A stretch of DNA of 64,000 nucleotides from Streptomyces sp. (GCF_031181705.1 NZ_JAPSKN010000004.1:1-64000); one strand, 5' to 3'; shown: positions 20,988 to 30,255, numbered from the stretch's first letter. Program-made: numbers and translations. Notes: generated from the sequence alone by a model not told the origin.

Positions 20988-21707
20988 TCACTCCTCGCCG
21001 GCCAGCGTGAGCGAGCGCAGCTTCTGACCGGCGTACCAGGTGGCCAGCACCGTGACGGCGACCAGCAGCACCGTCGCCGTGGTCAGGCCCACGTCCGAGG
21101 TCACCAGCTCCCCGCCGGCCACCTTCTGCGCCACCGCCAGCGACCACTGCTGGACGCTCAGCGTGCGCGCGCCCGGCACCAGGGAGCCGAACAGGGCCTC
21201 CCAGACCAGGGCGTAGACGAGGCCGAACACCACGGCGTGCCGCGAGACCGTGCCGAGCAGCAGGAACAGGGCCGCGTAGGCGATGGACGCGACCAGGGCC
21301 GCCACCGTGTAGGCCACGGCGATCTGCTGGCCGTTGCCGTTGAGGATGAAGCCGGCGATGAGCGTCGGCACCGCGGAGAAGACCATGGTCACCGCGATGG
21401 CCACGATCAGCTTGGTGAAGATGATGGTCGGCCGCTTGATCGGCTTGGACAGCAGGTACACCACCGAGCCGTCGTCGATCTCCGGGCCGATGGCGCCGGT
21501 GCCGGCGATGACGCCGATGATCGGCACCATGGTGGCCAGGGCGAGGCCGCCGAGCAGGTCGGACGCCGTCTGGTCGTCCGCTCCGGCCAGGGCGCGCACG
21601 GCCACGGCGATCACGATGAGCAGCAGCGGCAGCGCGCCGAGGATGAGGGCCCGGCGCCGGCCGAGCAGGGCCCGGTAGGTGAGCCGGGCGACTGTGGGGT
21701 CGTACAT
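20988..21707 (-). CDS. ABC transporter permease (ABC-2 type)
   Basis: 239 residues with six predicted membrane segments and the ABC-2 features [16 protein letters not shown] (the conserved E/D-G-T-x-x-x-L-L-S-x-P loop) near 80-95. Last gene of a four-gene operon on the minus strand; pairs with the ATPase encoded just upstream (9-bp gap). Substrate unknown. Confidence 0.88.
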   Translation of the reverse strand: MYDPTVARLTYRALLGRRRALILGALPLLLIVIAVAVRALAGADDQTASDLLGGLALATMVPIIGVIAGTGAIGPEIDDGSVVYLLSKPIKRPTIIFTKLIVAIAVTMVFSAVPTLIAGFILNGNGQQIAVAYTVAALVASIAYAALFLLLGTVSRHAVVFGLVYALVWEALFGSLVPGARTLSVQQWSLAVAQKVAGGELVTSDVGLTTATVLLVAVTVLATWYAGQKLRSLTLAGEE

Positions 21708-21716
21708 CAGGGCCTC

Positions 21717-22628
21717 CTACGCCGCGACCAGGTACGAGAAGACGGACTCGAGGGACTCGTCGGACGGCGAGACCGTGAGCAGCCGGATGCCGTGGTCCCT
21801 GGCGACCCTGGGCAGCAGCGCGGTGAAGCGGCCGAAGTCGACGGCCTGGATGCGCAGGGCGCCCTCGGCGTGGTCGACCTCGATGCCGGACGTCGACGGG
21901 TCGGCGATCAGCGCGGCCGCGAGAGCCCGGTCGTCGCTGGAGCGCACCAGGTAGCGGTGCGGCCGGTCGGTCATCAGGCGGCGGATCTTGCGGAAGTCGC
22001 CGCTGGCGGCGTGCCGTCCGGCGACGACGACCTCGATGTGCCAGGCGAGTTGCTCGACCTCTTCGAGGATGTGCGAGGAGAACAGCACCGTGCGGCCCTC
22101 GTCGCCCATGCGGCGCAGCAGGTCCATCAGCTGCATGCGCTGGCGCGGGTCCATGCCGTTGAACGGCTCGTCGAGCAGCAGCAGCGACGGGTCGTGCACG
22201 AGGGCGGAGGCCATCTTCACGCGCTGGCGCATGCCCTTGGAGTACGTCTGGATCTTGCGGTCCTGCGCGTACTCCATCTCGACCGTGGCCAGGGCCTTCT
22301 GGGCCGCCTTGGCGCCCAGGCCGTGCAGCTCGGCGTTGGCGAGGACGAACTCCTTGCCGGTGAGGAAGTCGTACATCGCCTCCCGCTCGGGGACGACACC
22401 GATGTGCTTGTAGATCTGCTCGTTGCGCCACACGGCCTGGCCGTCGAGGGTGACCGTGCCGGTGGAGGGGGCCAGGAAGCCGCCCATCATGTTGATGAGG
22501 GTGGACTTCCCGGCGCCGTTGGGGCCGAGCAGGCCCGTGACGCCGGGGCCGATGGTCATGGTGATGTCGTTGACGGCGACCACGTTGCCGAACCAGCGGG
22601 AGACGTGGTCGATGGAGAGCGTGGTCAC
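21717..22628 (-). CDS. ABC transporter ATP-binding protein
   Basis: 303 residues from GTG 22628 (MTTLSIDHVSRWFGN). Walker A GPNGAGKST, signature YSKGMRQRVK, Walker B LLLLDEPFNG and the H-loop SSHI are all present. Overlaps the upstream permease gene by 4 bp (GTGA), so translation is coupled. The C-terminal ~80 residues resemble the regulatory extension of CcmA-like exporters. Confidence 0.92.
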   Translation of the reverse strand: MTTLSIDHVSRWFGNVVAVNDITMTIGPGVTGLLGPNGAGKSTLINMMGGFLAPSTGTVTLDGQAVWRNEQIYKHIGVVPEREAMYDFLTGKEFVLANAELHGLGAKAAQKALATVEMEYAQDRKIQTYSKGMRQRVKMASALVHDPSLLLLDEPFNGMDPRQRMQLMDLLRRMGDEGRTVLFSSHILEEVEQLAWHIEVVVAGRHAASGDFRKIRRLMTDRPHRYLVRSSDDRALAAALIADPSTSGIEVDHAEGALRIQAVDFGRFTALLPRVARDHGIRLLTVSPSDESLESVFSYLVAA

Positions 22629-23542
22629 AGTCCCACCTTCTTGTAGCGGCGCATCAGGAGGCCGTAGCTCGCCGCGATCAGGCCGAGGGCGACGAGGACG
22701 AAGACGACGCCCTCGGCGTTGCCCGGACCCACCCCGCCGGGGAAGGCCGAGGTCGCGCCCAGGAACGCCGACTGCACACCGTCGACCAGGGTGATCGGCG
22801 AGAACAGCCCGATCCACGGCACGGCGTCGGCGCTGCCCTGGGCGTCGGCGATGGCCTGGAGGGTGGAGACCGCGCCGTAGGTGATGGTCAGCACGGCGAT
22901 CACGGCCGCGATGCCGAAGCCGCGGCGCGGGGTGAAGGACGCGATGACCAGGCCGATGCCGGCGAAGAGCAGTGAGAGCAGTGCCACGGAGACGAGTCCC
23001 TGTGCGAATCCCTTGGTCTGGTCGGCGAAGTCGAGCTTGGCCAGCAGCGCGCCGACGTAGAGCACGAGCAGGGGAGCGGCCGTGAGGACGAACAGCGCCG
23101 AGGCCAGCGCCGCGAACTTGGCGCGGACGTAGTCGGCGGTCTCGATCGGCCGCGAGAAGTACAGGGGTACGGTCTTGAAGCGCAGGTCCCGCGAGACCGA
23201 CTGGGGTGCCTGCGAGGCGACGTACAGGCTGATGACCGCCTGCATGACGATCGCGTAGCGCGTGTAGTCCAGGGGCAGATCCTTGGCCTTGGTGGCGACC
23301 GCGACGGCGACCATGATGGCCGCGGGCACGCACATCACCACGAACAGCAGCATCGGCAGGACCTTGGACTTCACCGAGCGGCCGAGGCCGTAGGCGCCGC
23401 GCAGCGACTGCGAGTACAGCGAGCGGCGGGCGTAGGCCCGGCCCAGGCGGGGGCCGTCGTAGCTGCGGTAGCCGATGTTGTGGATGCGGGTCTGGTCGCC
23501 CGGTGCCGGGGCCGGTGTCCCCGTGGAGTGCTCAACCGCCAT
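22625..23542 (-). CDS. ABC transporter permease
   Basis: 305 residues; a ~60-residue cytosolic N-terminus (RIHNIGYRSYDGPRLGRAYARRSLY) followed by six membrane segments, with VSRDLRFKTVPLYFSRPIE near 120 as the ABC-2 signature loop. Overlaps the downstream ATPase by 4 bp and the upstream ATPase by 11 bp. Confidence 0.9.
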   Translation of the reverse strand: MAVEHSTGTPAPAPGDQTRIHNIGYRSYDGPRLGRAYARRSLYSQSLRGAYGLGRSVKSKVLPMLLFVVMCVPAAIMVAVAVATKAKDLPLDYTRYAIVMQAVISLYVASQAPQSVSRDLRFKTVPLYFSRPIETADYVRAKFAALASALFVLTAAPLLVLYVGALLAKLDFADQTKGFAQGLVSVALLSLLFAGIGLVIASFTPRRGFGIAAVIAVLTITYGAVSTLQAIADAQGSADAVPWIGLFSPITLVDGVQSAFLGATSAFPGGVGPGNAEGVVFVLVALGLIAASYGLLMRRYKKVGL

Positions 23543-24506
23543 GGCCGACCGCCTCCTTCCGCTGCTCGTGCCGGTCGCCGGCCGTGAAGACCTCGGAGAT
23601 GTGGTGCCGGCGCTGCTCCATGCGCACCAGGCCGAGTCCGAGGTCGGCGATCACATCTCTGACCAGGTCGTAGGTCTCCTCGCCCTGCGCGCTCAGGTGC
23701 AGGACGTGGCCCGCGCCGGGCAGGCCGCTGCCGTCCTCGACGCTCACCCCGCGCGCGTGCAGCGCCTCGCGGACCGCTCGGGTGCCGTCCGGGTGCTCGT
23801 CGGTGTCGGTGACCTCGATGGCGAGGGTCGTGGTGATCTGCGTGAAGTCCGTGGTGGAGCTGGAGCGCAGGAGCGTGCCGCCGTCGATGACGACGACGTG
23901 GTCGCAGGTGCGCTCCAGCTCGCCCAGGAGGTGCGAGGTGACCAGGACCGAGATGCCGAAGTCGGTGTGGATGCGGCGGATCAGGCCGAGCATCTCGTCG
24001 CGGCCGACCGGGTCGAGGCCGTTGGTCGGCTCGTCGAGGAAGACCAGCTGCGGGTCGTGGACGAGGGCCTGCGCGAGCTTCACGCGCTGCTTCATGCCGG
24101 TCGAGTAGCCGCCGATCGGGCGGTAGCGCTCCTCGTACAGGCCGACGTGGCGCAGGGTGTCGGCCGTGCGCTCGCGCGCGGCCGTGGGCGGCAGGCCGGA
24201 CATGCGCGCCATGTGGACGACGAACTCGGTGGCCGAGACGTCGGGCGGCAGGCAGTCGTGCTCGGGCATGTACCCGACCCGCTCGCGGATGGCGGCGCCC
24301 TCGGTGGCGACGTCCAGGCCGAGCACTTCGGCACGGCCCTCGGTGGCGGGGGACAGACCCAGCAGGATCTTGATCAGTGTGGACTTGCCGGCCCCGTTGG
24401 CTCCGACGAGTCCGGTCACACCGGGCCCGACGTCCACGGAGAGCCGGTCAAGCGCGGTCACCCGGGGGAACCGCTTGCTCAGGCTTTCGGTCGCGATCAC
24501 AGTCAC
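23532..24506 (-). CDS. ABC transporter ATP-binding protein
   Basis: 324 residues, GTG start. Walker A GANGAGKST, signature YSTGMKQRVKLAQAL, Walker B LVFLDEPTNGLDP and H-loop TSHLL. First gene of a tightly overlapped operon ATPase-permease-ATPase-permease, that is two half-exporters or one heteromeric pump. Alternative GTG at 24500. Confidence 0.92.
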   Translation of the reverse strand: MTVIATESLSKRFPRVTALDRLSVDVGPGVTGLVGANGAGKSTLIKILLGLSPATEGRAEVLGLDVATEGAAIRERVGYMPEHDCLPPDVSATEFVVHMARMSGLPPTAARERTADTLRHVGLYEERYRPIGGYSTGMKQRVKLAQALVHDPQLVFLDEPTNGLDPVGRDEMLGLIRRIHTDFGISVLVTSHLLGELERTCDHVVVIDGGTLLRSSSTTDFTQITTTLAIEVTDTDEHPDGTRAVREALHARGVSVEDGSGLPGAGHVLHLSAQGEETYDLVRDVIADLGLGLVRMEQRRHHISEVFTAGDRHEQRKEAVGHGG

Positions 24507-24633
24507 CCTTCGAAGGTAGGGGCCGTGCGCGTGGCGGTCGTCACTCCGCAGAGCTGTCTTGGGATCAGTCTCGAGTATTACGGGCCCTTAGGGGACCTGG
24601 TTCTTGAGAGTTACCACGGGCGGGGAGCCGCTA

Positions 24634-24669
24634 TTGACGAACTCTCTAACAACTGCCAGATTCGCCGGA
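24634..24669 (+). promoter_or_regulatory. Putative promoter giving a leaderless mRNA
   Basis: TTGACG (24634-24639), 17-nt spacer, CAGATT (24657-24662), then 6 nt to the ATG at 24669. Transcription would start on or next to the A of the start codon. No ribosome-binding sequence precedes that ATG, in line with a leaderless transcript. Confidence 0.5.
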
Positions 24670-26426
24670 TGACGTTGCTCACGGGTGCGCGGGAGCGCCG
24701 GGTGCACACCGGCGGAGTCGAGCTGTGCGTGGCCGAGCTGGGTGATCCGGAGCGGCCCACCGTCGTCCTCGTGCACGGCTACCCCGACAGCAAGGAGGTG
24801 TGGTCGCAGGTCGCCGCACGGCTCGCCGGGGACTTCCACGTGGTCGCCTACGACGTCCGCGGCCACGGCCGGTCCACCGCCCCGCGGCCCCTGCGCGGCG
24901 GGTTCACGCTGGAGAAGCTGACGGACGACTTCCTGGCCGTGGCGGACGCCGTGAGCCCGGACCGGCCGGTGCACCTGGTCGGGCACGACTGGGGGTCGGT
25001 GCAGGCCTGGGAGTTCACCACCGTCCGGCGCACCGAGGGCCGCGTCGCCTCCTTCACGTCGATGTCCGGGCCGTCCCTCGACCACTTCGCCCACTGGATC
25101 GACCGGCGTGTGAAGCGCCCCACTCCGCGCCGGGTCGGCCAGCTCCTCGGACAGGGCGCCCGGTCCTGGTACGTCTACCTGCTGCACACGCCCGTGCTGC
25201 CCGAGCTGGCCTGGCGCGGCCCGCTCGGCAAGCGGTGGCCGAAGGTCCTGGAGCGGGTGGAGAAGGTGCCCCGGGGCGACTACCCCACCTCGTCCCTGCC
25301 TTCGGACGCCGCCCACGGGGCCTGGCTGTACCGCGACAACGTCCGGCCCCGGATGCGCAGCCCACGTCCGGACGCGTACGCGCACGCGCCCGTGCAGGTC
25401 ATCACGCCCCTGGCGGACCGGTTCCTGTCGGAGCGGCTCGACGAGGAGCTGGAGCACTGGGTTCCGCGGCTGACCCGCAGGACGATCCAGGCCGGGCACT
25501 GGATCCCGCGGACCCGCCCGGACCGGCTGGCCGCGTGGATCGGGGAGTTCGTGACGTCCGTGGAGGGCGGAAGCACGCCACAGACGGCCGGCGGGACGCA
25601 CGCCGAGCGGTTCTCCGGGCAGCTGGTGCTGGTCACCGGCGCGGGCAGCGGCATCGGGCGGGCCACGGCGCTGGCCTTCGCCGAGGCCGGCGCACGAGTG
25701 GTGGCCGTCGACCGGAACGCCGAGGCCGCGGCCCGCACCGCCGAGTCGTGCCACCGGGCCGGTGCGCCCGGGGCCTGGGCGGAAACGGCCGACGTCTCCG
25801 ACGAGCGGGCCATGGAGGAGCTCGCCGAGCGGGTCACCGGCGCGTACGGCGTGGTGGACGTCCTGGTCAACAATGCCGGGATCGGGCTGTCCGGCTCCTT
25901 CTTCGACACCACGACGGAGGACTGGAGGAAGGTCCTCGACGTCAACCTGTGGGGCGTGATCCACGGCTGCCGGCTGTTCGGCCGGCGGATGGCCGAGCGG
26001 GGGCAGGGCGGCCACATCGTCAACGTCGCGTCTGCGGCGGCCTACCAGCCGTCCCGGGCGCTGCCCGCCTACAGCACCTCCAAGGCGGCCGTGCTGATGC
26101 TCAGCGAGTGCCTGCGCGCGGAACTCGCCGGACAGGGGATCGGCGTGACGGCGGTCTGTCCCGGCTTCGTCGACACCGCCATCACGTCGACGGCACACTT
26201 CGCCGGGGTCGAGGGGCCGGAGGAGAAGCGGCTCCAGCAGCGGGCGGCCCGCCTGTACGGGCTGCGCGGCTACCCGCCGGAGAAGGTCGCGCGGGCTCTC
26301 CTCCGGGCGGTCGCGCGTGACGAGCCGGTGGTGGCGGTGACGCCGGAGGCCAGGACCGCCCGGATGCTGGCGCGGCTCGCGCCGGGGGTGCTGCGCAGGA
26401 TCGCGAGGGTCAGGCCTCCCCTGTGA
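24669..26426 (+). CDS. Alpha/beta hydrolase - short-chain dehydrogenase fusion
   Basis: 585 residues in two domains. Residues 1-~300: alpha/beta hydrolase of the epoxide-hydrolase/dehalogenase branch, with oxyanion VHGYPDS, nucleophile elbow GHDWGS (Asp nucleophile) and a late His in QAGHWIP. Residues ~315-585: classical SDR with TGAGSGIG (NADP/NAD binding), NNAG, catalytic Ser (NVASAAA) and Y-S-T-S-K (YxxxK). Similar fusions occur across Streptomyces and Mycobacterium. Likely acts on a lipid or aromatic intermediate; substrate not inferable. Confidence 0.92.
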   Translation: MTLLTGARERRVHTGGVELCVAELGDPERPTVVLVHGYPDSKEVWSQVAARLAGDFHVVAYDVRGHGRSTAPRPLRGGFTLEKLTDDFLAVADAVSPDRPVHLVGHDWGSVQAWEFTTVRRTEGRVASFTSMSGPSLDHFAHWIDRRVKRPTPRRVGQLLGQGARSWYVYLLHTPVLPELAWRGPLGKRWPKVLERVEKVPRGDYPTSSLPSDAAHGAWLYRDNVRPRMRSPRPDAYAHAPVQVITPLADRFLSERLDEELEHWVPRLTRRTIQAGHWIPRTRPDRLAAWIGEFVTSVEGGSTPQTAGGTHAERFSGQLVLVTGAGSGIGRATALAFAEAGARVVAVDRNAEAAARTAESCHRAGAPGAWAETADVSDERAMEELAERVTGAYGVVDVLVNNAGIGLSGSFFDTTTEDWRKVLDVNLWGVIHGCRLFGRRMAERGQGGHIVNVASAAAYQPSRALPAYSTSKAAVLMLSECLRAELAGQGIGVTAVCPGFVDTAITSTAHFAGVEGPEEKRLQQRAARLYGLRGYPPEKVARALLRAVARDEPVVAVTPEARTARMLARLAPGVLRRIARVRPPL

Positions 26427-26459
26427 CAGGACGCCCAAAATCCCTGTCCGGACCGCCAG

Positions 26460-26514
26460 TTGTCCACAGAGCCGGCCATTTTTCCTGTGGATAACACCAC
26501 TTGGTTGTGGATCA
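26460..26514. promoter_or_regulatory. DnaA-box cluster upstream of kptA
   Basis: TTGTCCACA at 26460-26468 (plus), TTATCCACA on the minus strand at 26486-26494, and a weaker TGATCCACA (minus) at 26506-26514, three boxes within 55 bp in the gap before kptA. Confidence 0.7.
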
Positions 26515-26570
26515 AACCTGAAGAGTGAAACTCGATCGCGTGATTCACGTCTCTCCCCCACCCTGGTGGG

Positions 26571-27167
26571 ATGGACAACCTCGGCGGGATGGACGAGAGA
26601 CGCACCGTGAAGGTGTCGAAGTACCTGTCGAAGCATCTGCGCCACCAGCCGGAACGGATCGGGCTCGCTCTCGACGAGGCCGGCTGGGTGGAGATCGACA
26701 CCCTGATCGCCGCGGCCGCCGCCCACGGCTTCCGGTTCACCCGCGCGGAACTCGATCATGTGGTCGCCACCAACGACAAGCGGCGCTTCGCCGTCGAGGG
26801 CACGCGCATCCGCGCCAGCCAGGGCCACAGCATCGAGGTCGGCCTCGGCCTGCCGACGGCGGCCCCGCCCGCGTACCTGTACCACGGCACGATCGTCCGT
26901 CATCTGGAGGCGATCCGGGCCGAAGGGCTGCGGCCGATGAACCGGCATGCCGTGCATCTCTCAGCGGACCGTGAGACGGCGACCCGTGTCGGCGCCCGCC
27001 GCGGCCGGCCGGTCGTCCTGACCGTGGACGCGGGCGCCATGCACCGCGACGGCCACGTCTTCCACGTCAGCGCGAACGGCGTCTGGCTGGCCCAGGCCGT
27101 GCCCTCACGCTATCTGCGCTTCCCGGACCCCGCTGACCTGCCGCGTTCCTCCGACTGGCCGAGGTGA
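26571..27167 (+). CDS. kptA: RNA 2'-phosphotransferase (Tpt1/KptA family)
   Basis: 198 residues. VKVSKYLSKHLRHQPERIGL opens the RNA-binding winged-helix part and the C-terminal ADP-ribosyltransferase-like fold carries YHGTIVRHLEAIRAEGL, HLSADRETA and the FHVSANGVWL end, so the Arg-His-Arg-Arg set of the family seems intact. It transfers an internal RNA 2'-phosphate to NAD, giving ADP-ribose 1'',2''-cyclic phosphate. Bacteria lack the tRNA-splicing ligase that makes the canonical substrate. Start may instead be ATG 26589; neither has a spaced ribosome-binding site. Confidence 0.93.
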   Translation: MDNLGGMDERRTVKVSKYLSKHLRHQPERIGLALDEAGWVEIDTLIAAAAAHGFRFTRAELDHVVATNDKRRFAVEGTRIRASQGHSIEVGLGLPTAAPPAYLYHGTIVRHLEAIRAEGLRPMNRHAVHLSADRETATRVGARRGRPVVLTVDAGAMHRDGHVFHVSANGVWLAQAVPSRYLRFPDPADLPRSSDWPR

Positions 27168-27171
27168 CCGT

Positions 27172-27185
27172 TTCACGTGAAACAC
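27172..27185. promoter_or_regulatory. parS site (perfect)
   Basis: GTTTCACGTGAAAC starting five bases after the kptA stop, in the 52-bp gap before the flavin-dependent oxidoreductase gene. Confidence 0.93.
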
Positions 27186-27219
27186 GGCGGACCCGCCGGA
27201 CTCCCTTAGGCTCGTCGGC

Positions 27220-28122
27220 ATGAGTCTGCGTCTGAGCACCGTGATCCTCCCGTACCGCCGCTGGCACGAAGGCGGCCGTACGGCCTGGACCCGTGCCGAG
27301 CAGCTCGGCTTCCACACCGCGTACACCTACGACCACCTCTCCTGGCGCACCTTCCGCGACGGCCCGTGGTTCGGTGCCGTGCCCACCCTCACCGCCGCCG
27401 CGACCGTCACCGACCGGCTGCGGCTGGGCACGCTGGTGACCTCGCCGAACTTCCGGCACCCCGTGACCCTCGCCAAGGAGCTGATCACCCTCGACGACAT
27501 CTCCGGCGGACGGGTCACGCTGGGCATCGGCGCGGGCGGCTCCGGCTTCGACGCCACCGCGCTCGGGCAGGAACCGTGGACGCCGCGTGAGCGCGCCGAC
27601 CGCTTCGCCGAGTTCGTCCCGCTCCTCGACCGGCTGCTCAGCGAGGACGCGGTGTCGTACGAAGGCGACTTCTACGCGGCTCACGAGGCCCGCAACATCC
27701 CCGGCTGTGTGCAGCGCCCCAGGCTGCCGTTCGCGGTGGCCGCGACCGGGCCCCGCGGGATGCGCCTCGCCGCCCGGTACGGACAGGCATGGGTGACCAC
27801 CGGCGACCCCAGGCTGTACGAGAACGGCACTCCTGAACAGTCGCTTCAGGCCGTCCGCGCACAGACCGACAGGCTCGCCGACATCTGCGCCGAGACCGGC
27901 CGCGACATGACCGGCCTCGACCGGATCCTGCTCACCGGGTTCACCCCGGAGCGCACCGGCCCGCTGCGGTCGCTGGACGCCTTCGTCGACTTCGCCGGAC
28001 GGTACGCGGAGCTGGGGTTCACGGAACTCGTGATCCACTGGCCGATCCCCGACTCGGACTTCGCGGCCGACGAGAAGGTCTTCGAGCAGATCGCCATGGA
28101 GGCACCGGCGCAGCTGCGCTGA
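27220..28122 (+). CDS. LLM-class flavin-dependent oxidoreductase
   Basis: 300 residues with the luciferase-like TIM barrel: TAYTYDHLSWRTF, TDRLRLGTLVTSPNFRHPVTLAKELITLDDISGGRVTLGIGAGG (the F420/FMN site motif) and a late TELVIHWP strand. Members of this group in actinobacteria often use F420; the cofactor cannot be settled from sequence alone. Confidence 0.88.
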   Translation: MSLRLSTVILPYRRWHEGGRTAWTRAEQLGFHTAYTYDHLSWRTFRDGPWFGAVPTLTAAATVTDRLRLGTLVTSPNFRHPVTLAKELITLDDISGGRVTLGIGAGGSGFDATALGQEPWTPRERADRFAEFVPLLDRLLSEDAVSYEGDFYAAHEARNIPGCVQRPRLPFAVAATGPRGMRLAARYGQAWVTTGDPRLYENGTPEQSLQAVRAQTDRLADICAETGRDMTGLDRILLTGFTPERTGPLRSLDAFVDFAGRYAELGFTELVIHWPIPDSDFAADEKVFEQIAMEAPAQLR

Positions 28123-28224
28123 GCGCTTGGCGAGGCCCGGGCAGGAAGCCCTGGTGACGGCGGTATCCACTCACCTGTGCACGGCCCCGCACGCCCGTGC
28201 AGGCATATGCGGGACAATGGCCGG

Positions 28225-29106
28225 GTGACCTCAGCGACCCGACAGCACGAGACAGCGGCCGAGACCCTCCCCCCGCGGCTGATCGCCACCGACCTCGACG
28301 GCACCCTGCTGCGCGACGACAAGTCGGTGTCCCCGCGCACGGTCGCCGCGCTGGCCGCCGCCGAGGAAGCGGGCATCGAGGTCTTCTTCGTCACCGGCCG
28401 GCCGGCCCGCTGGATGGATGTCGTCAGCGACCATGTGCACGGCCACGGCCTCGCCATCTGCGGCAACGGCGCCGCCGTCGTCGACCTGCACGGCGGCCCC
28501 GGGGCCCACCGCTTCGTGAAGGTGCGCGAGCTGGCCCGGGGCAACGCCCTCGACGCCGTGCGGCTGCTGCGCGAGGCGGCGCCGGGCACGGTGTACGCGG
28601 TGGAGCAGACGTACGGCTTCTACCAGGAACCGGCGTACCCGAAGCTGCACATGGAGATACCCGACAGCCTCGCCCCGGCCGAGGAACTGCTCTCCGCGGA
28701 TCACCGGGCGGCCGGCGAGCCCGTGCTGAAGGTCCTCGCCTACCACCCCCAGCTGGACCCCGACGCCTTCCTGACCCTGGCCCGGCTCGCCATCGGGGAG
28801 CGCGCCAACGTGACCCGCTCCAGCCCCAGCGCTCTGCTGGAGATCAGCGGCCCCGGGGTCTCCAAGGCCAGCACCCTCGCCCTGTGCTGCGCCGAGCGCG
28901 GCATCTCGCACGAGGAGGTCGTCGCCTTCGGCGACATGCCCAACGACGTGGAGATGCTCACCTGGGCGGGCCGGTCGTACGCGATGGGCAACGCCCACCC
29001 GGACGTCATCGCCGCCGCCTCGGGACAGACCGTCGCCAACAACGAGGACGGGGTGGCGGTCGTGATCGAGCGGTTGGTGGCCGAGCGGCTCCGGCCGCGC
29101 GGCTGA
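28225..29106 (+). CDS. Cof-type HAD phosphatase
   Basis: 293 residues from GTG 28225. [15 protein letters not shown], Lys in VSKASTLAL and FGDMPNDVEML give all four HAD motifs. Paralogue of the gene at 19269. GACAAT at 28213-28218, 6 nt before the GTG, may be a -10 element for a leaderless transcript; no -35 is obvious. ATG 28207 is an alternative start. Confidence 0.9.
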   Translation: MTSATRQHETAAETLPPRLIATDLDGTLLRDDKSVSPRTVAALAAAEEAGIEVFFVTGRPARWMDVVSDHVHGHGLAICGNGAAVVDLHGGPGAHRFVKVRELARGNALDAVRLLREAAPGTVYAVEQTYGFYQEPAYPKLHMEIPDSLAPAEELLSADHRAAGEPVLKVLAYHPQLDPDAFLTLARLAIGERANVTRSSPSALLEISGPGVSKASTLALCCAERGISHEEVVAFGDMPNDVEMLTWAGRSYAMGNAHPDVIAAASGQTVANNEDGVAVVIERLVAERLRPRG

Positions 29107-29110
29107 CCGG

Positions 29111-30193
29111 TCAGAGCAGCACTCCACGCGCCGCGAGCCAGGAGACCGGGTTCACCGCCGAACCCGACTCCGGCGTGACCCGCGCCTCGAAGTGCAGGTG
29201 CGGCCCGGTGGAGTTGCCCGTGGTGCCCGACTGGCCGATCCACTGGCCCGGATCGACCTGCTCGCCCTGGTCGACCGCGACGGACGCGAGGTGGGCGTAC
29301 TGGGTGTAGTAGCCGCCCGCGTGCCGCAGCACGATCTCCATGCCGAAGGGCCCGCCGCAGGAGACCCTCACCACCCGCCCCGCCCCCACGGCCCGCACCG
29401 GCGTGCCGATCGGCACCGCGAAGTCCTGCCCGGTGTGCCGGTTCGCCCACCGGGCACCGCCGCTGCCGTAGGACGCGGACAGCGTGTACGTCTCCACAGG
29501 AGCGACCCACGCGCTCGTGAACGCCGTCTCCGGCTGGTCGAGCCGGACGGCTCCGCGGCAGGCCCCGGCGGCGACCGCGGCGTCCGCCTCTCCTTGGAGC
29601 TGTGAGCGGGCCGACTCCAGCTTCTGCTCGATGTCCGCCTTCAGCGCGGCCAGTTGCGTGTTCCGCTTCTCCAGGGCCTGCCACTGGGCCGCGGCCTTCG
29701 CCTCGTCCGCGGCGAGCCGGGCCTCGGCCCGGCGGTTCTTGGAGATCGCGTTGTTCACGGCGAGATCGGCCTGTGCGAACGCGTGGTGACCGCGCATCAG
29801 GCCGTCGGGGCTGTCGGCCAGGATCATCTGAGCGGCCACCGGCAGGCCTCCGCTCGTGCGGTACTGGGCGCGGGCGATGCGGCCCAGGTCCTCGTGCAGG
29901 GCCGCGATGTGCCGCCGCTGGGTGCCGAGGAGTTCCTCCGCCCGCCGGGCCTTGGCCCGTTGCTCCTCCGCCTCCTCGCGGCCGGCCTCGTACACCTGCG
30001 TCGCCACCGCGGCCTCCTCGTACAGCCGCACCACCTCGGCGCTGAGACCCGTAACCCCGCCCCCGCTGTGCATCTCGGGGCCCCCGGCGGGATCGGCGGC
30101 TTCCTCGTCCGCGGCCATGGGCCGGGCCCCGAGGACCGCCAGCACGCACAGCAGGACCGGAACGACCACGCGGTGGCGGCGAAGTGAACGCAT
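29111..30193 (-). CDS. Secreted M23 metallopeptidase with coiled coil
   Basis: 360 residues. Signal peptide 1-~27 (VVVPVLLCVLAVLGARPMAA), a long Ala/Glu/Arg coiled coil (~50-225, EnvC-like), then the LytM domain: HTGQDFAVPIGTPV (first Zn ligands H and D), YAHL and HLHFE (GPHLHFEARV). Zn ligands are complete, so it should cut peptidoglycan cross-links. The coiled coil suggests control by a partner at septa. Ends 4 bp from the convergent HAD gene. Confidence 0.92.
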   Translation of the reverse strand: MRSLRRHRVVVPVLLCVLAVLGARPMAADEEAADPAGGPEMHSGGGVTGLSAEVVRLYEEAAVATQVYEAGREEAEEQRAKARRAEELLGTQRRHIAALHEDLGRIARAQYRTSGGLPVAAQMILADSPDGLMRGHHAFAQADLAVNNAISKNRRAEARLAADEAKAAAQWQALEKRNTQLAALKADIEQKLESARSQLQGEADAAVAAGACRGAVRLDQPETAFTSAWVAPVETYTLSASYGSGGARWANRHTGQDFAVPIGTPVRAVGAGRVVRVSCGGPFGMEIVLRHAGGYYTQYAHLASVAVDQGEQVDPGQWIGQSGTTGNSTGPHLHFEARVTPESGSAVNPVSWLAARGVLL

Positions 30194-30255
30194 GTCAGAG
30201 ATCGTCGCCCAGGATCGGGGCCCGGTCGCGCTCATGTCGTACGGCCGGGGGACCG

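Noticed and set aside
23475-24668. N-terminal extension of the hydrolase-SDR protein back to 23475
   Set aside because: This part lies antisense to an ABC ATPase with intact Walker motifs; a promoter and ATG at 24634-24669 fit better.
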